Positions 62,461-64,000 of a stretch of 64,000 nt of DNA are shown piece after piece. This DNA comes from Paenibacillus albidus (lineage in GTDB: Bacteria; Bacillota; Bacilli; Paenibacillales; Paenibacillaceae), in the NCBI RefSeq assembly GCF_014644435.1, contig NZ_BMKR01000001.1:248001-312000 (forward strand). Direction: 5' to 3'. The first letter of the stretch is position 1, and each line of letters starts with the position of its first letter. Position numbers and translations under genes: made by a program. The notes below the pieces were generated by a model, which saw nothing but the letters and a program-made list of their open reading frames with translations, was not told the DNA's origin and made no database searches.

Positions 62461-62488
62461 TATAACAAATCTAATCTGCACAGCGCAA
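62459..62488 (-). promoter_or_regulatory. Sigma-A promoter of fabH
   Basis: TTGCGC (62488-62483), an 18-bp spacer and TATAAT (62464-62459). The last bases of the -10 fall inside the FapR box. Confidence 0.7.
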
Positions 62489-62555
62489 CCCGTGCCGCTA
62501 CATCCCATGGTGAGAAATGGGCCGGGTTTGCGAAGTGCCGAATCCCCTTTTGACG

Positions 62556-63266
62556 TTACCCCTTCCGCTTTTTGCTTCTTCTGCTTCTGGCCCAAAAGAC
62601 TGCAGCGACCGTTAGAACCAGGATCACCAATCCTCCGGCAATTGCAATATTCCGGATCTGCGGGACATATACTACCAACTGAACCGGTTCTGTACCGGCC
62701 AGTGCAATATGCCAGGTCAACGTCCGCCCATCCTGCTCCGCTGCGTTGTTAGCCCCGTACAGATCGAAAGGCAAGGTTAGCTTAAAGTCAAAGCTAAAAC
62801 TGTTTATCAGCATCCGGACAAGTGATTCCGGTATGCTTAACGAACCGATGCTTTCAATGATTTGGTCGGTATAGGCGTTTATTTTCAACTGGGTTTCGAT
62901 ATCATATTTGGTATAAAACAAAGAATCCGTGGTCTTGACTCTGGAGTTTACAATATCCCAGTTTCCGGACAATGCCTTTATTTCTTCTATGGACGCATAG
63001 GACTTCATGATTTGATAATCCGCAGCTTTGCCGTCCTGTGTCTTTTGCAGCTCGATTCCTTTCTGCTGAAGCCTGTCCGTCAGCAGCTCATCGATTCGTC
63101 CGCCCAGCAGCGACTCGGCTTTGGCATTCAGATGGACATTCGCAGCGATGTCTATACTTCCATTGTTGTTCACTGTAACCTGAGCCGTTCCTTTTGCGCA
63201 ACCTGACAACAGCAGCAGCACAAGAACCAACCCCGTAATCATTAACGTTCTGCCTCTCCAGGCCAT
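62556..63266 (-). CDS. DUF3153-type lipoprotein with a C-terminal membrane helix
   Basis: A 236-residue lipoprotein: signal MAWRGRTLMITGLVLVLLLLSGC with lipobox Cys23, the outer domain VTVNNNGSIDIAANVHLNAK, DELLTDRLQQKGIEL, LPFDLYGANNAAEQDGRTLTWHI, then a C-terminal helix GGLVILVLTVAAVFWA and a basic end RRSKKRKG. That gives an anchor at both ends, as in DUF3153 proteins. The start is the ATG at 63266 behind GGAGGGGTGGAGAG. The function is unknown. Confidence 0.82.
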   Translation of the reverse strand: MAWRGRTLMITGLVLVLLLLSGCAKGTAQVTVNNNGSIDIAANVHLNAKAESLLGGRIDELLTDRLQQKGIELQKTQDGKAADYQIMKSYASIEEIKALSGNWDIVNSRVKTTDSLFYTKYDIETQLKINAYTDQIIESIGSLSIPESLVRMLINSFSFDFKLTLPFDLYGANNAAEQDGRTLTWHIALAGTEPVQLVVYVPQIRNIAIAGGLVILVLTVAAVFWARSRRSKKRKG

Positions 63267-63373
63267 CTCTCCACCCCTCCCAAATATCAACGTTCCCCAA
63301 CACGGCCGTTCGGTGAGGGCCTGCCCTAGGAATATCATAAGGAGTTTCACAGATATAATCAAACTGGAGAAAC

Positions 63374-63415
63374 ACAAGCAGCCAGCCCCCAATCACCGGA
63401 GGGCTGGCTGCTTGT
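63374..63415. terminator. Strong inverted repeat between the GNAT-like gene and DUF3153
   Basis: ACAAGCAGCCAGCCC pairs with GGGCTGGCTGCTTGT, a 15-bp perfect stem with a 12-nt loop. It lies just downstream of the GNAT-like stop. Confidence 0.7.
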
Positions 63416-63442
63416 CAATTTAGTTAGGTGGACACTGCAGCT

Positions 63443-63958
63443 TTATGGAGAACCGACCAGCGTCCGGCTATAAGAGGATAAGGACTCTGGCGTAGCCAGA
63501 TACAATACATCCACCCCCGCAGGCGTTCTCAGCTTCAGAACCCTGTTGGCAAACCGGTCGCATAACCGGCATAGCCGCATATCCTGCTCAGGAATATAGA
63601 ACTGGATGTTGGTTACCTGCACCGGGGACTGCTCCAGCAGCCCCGCCAATACCTGAAGACCTTGTACGAACAGCCGGCTTCCCCTGCGGTCCTCATCAAG
63701 ATATACCCTATCCACCATGACCGTTTCTTTATTGGCAAAATGCTGGTCTGCCGTCCCGTAGCAATAACCTGCGGCGCCGACTACCCGGTGATCCTCATTC
63801 AGGGCGATCAGCATCTCCCCATGCTGAAACTGGGCGCTCAGCAACAAGAACATGAGTCTATGATCCATACCCGGATGCAGTCTGGCCTTGTTGCTCAGCA
63901 TATAATGAGTGTATAATTCGATATCCTCTTTCTGCTTGCAGACCCTAAGATGCACCAT
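63443..63958 (-). CDS. GNAT-like N-acyltransferase
   Basis: A 171-residue cytoplasmic protein with the GNAT secondary-structure order: the GEMLIALNEDHRVVGAAGYCYG strand pair, TVMVDRVYLDEDRRGSRLF with the acyl-CoA-loop-like DEDRRGSRLFVQGL, and VTNIQFYIPEQDMRLCRL. The cofactor loop is imperfect (RRGSRL for RxxGxG/A). Substrate unknown. No strong ribosome site can be judged, as the window ends 42 bp upstream. Confidence 0.7.
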   Translation of the reverse strand: MVHLRVCKQKEDIELYTHYMLSNKARLHPGMDHRLMFLLLSAQFQHGEMLIALNEDHRVVGAAGYCYGTADQHFANKETVMVDRVYLDEDRRGSRLFVQGLQVLAGLLEQSPVQVTNIQFYIPEQDMRLCRLCDRFANRVLKLRTPAGVDVLYLATPESLSSYSRTLVGSP

Positions 63959-64000
63959 GTTTCCCGCCCCTTATGTATGAAGTCTACTTCATGAGCAGTT

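Overview
The window looks like a chromosomal stretch of an endospore-forming, low-to-mid GC Firmicute, most likely Paenibacillus or a close relative. The evidence is spore genes (alpha/beta-type SASP behind a sigma-G-type promoter, ylbJ, yunB, lytH), a T-box leader on trpS, a FapR-type operator on a fabH gene, many TTG/GTG starts with strong GGAGG sites, and secreted amylolytic enzymes with CBM25/CBM20 and PT-repeat linkers. There are no rRNA or tRNA genes and no CRISPR array. Genus and function calls rest on family recognition by eye; no database search was possible.

Layout. 1-16 kb: UbiD-type decarboxylase (cut by the window edge), ctaA, a thioredoxin, MurJ-type flippase, DUF456 and HAD proteins, two tandem class B penicillin-binding proteins, a membrane transglutaminase, an MFS transporter, a Toprim protein, and sco-ctaB. 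With ctaA, the last pair supplies heme A and copper delivery for cytochrome oxidase. 16-24.8 kb: trpS with T-box, aldose epimerase, SASP, pepF, YycC, DUF2225 and a truncated globin. The pepF 3' end is duplicated around a roughly 720-bp insert holding a broken HTH gene and an orphan ORF. 24.9-26.5 kb: an IS1182-family element sits in the terminator hairpin of a 31-codon gene. 26.7-35 kb: ylbJ, nadK, a stalk-domain protein, an S41 protease with a C-terminal stalk-like domain, yutD, lipA, lytH.

35-45.2 kb is the most distinctive block: a cytoplasmic GH13 enzyme, a LacI regulator, and two secreted multidomain enzymes that closely resemble IgtZ (GH119 alpha-amylase) and IgtY (isocyclomaltooligosaccharide glucanotransferase, GH13) of a Bacillus circulans strain. 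Their last kilobases are almost identical. The promoter before igtY carries a perfect 16-bp palindrome over the expected transcription start. Its 12-bp core recurs upstream of a second LacI-type gene at 60.3 kb.

45.3-53.6 kb is accessory in character: an esterase, a 51-bp tandem repeat array, a periplasmic-type sugar-binding lipoprotein with a possible frameshift at its signal peptide and a cre site, and an AT-rich operon of an endonuclease/exonuclease/phosphatase-fold enzyme plus a complete ABC importer. 53.6-64 kb: a lipoprotein, yunB, a TVP38 protein, the opuA glycine-betaine importer with a divergent GbsR-type regulator, the second LacI gene, fabH with a FapR box, a DUF3153 lipoprotein and a GNAT-like protein.
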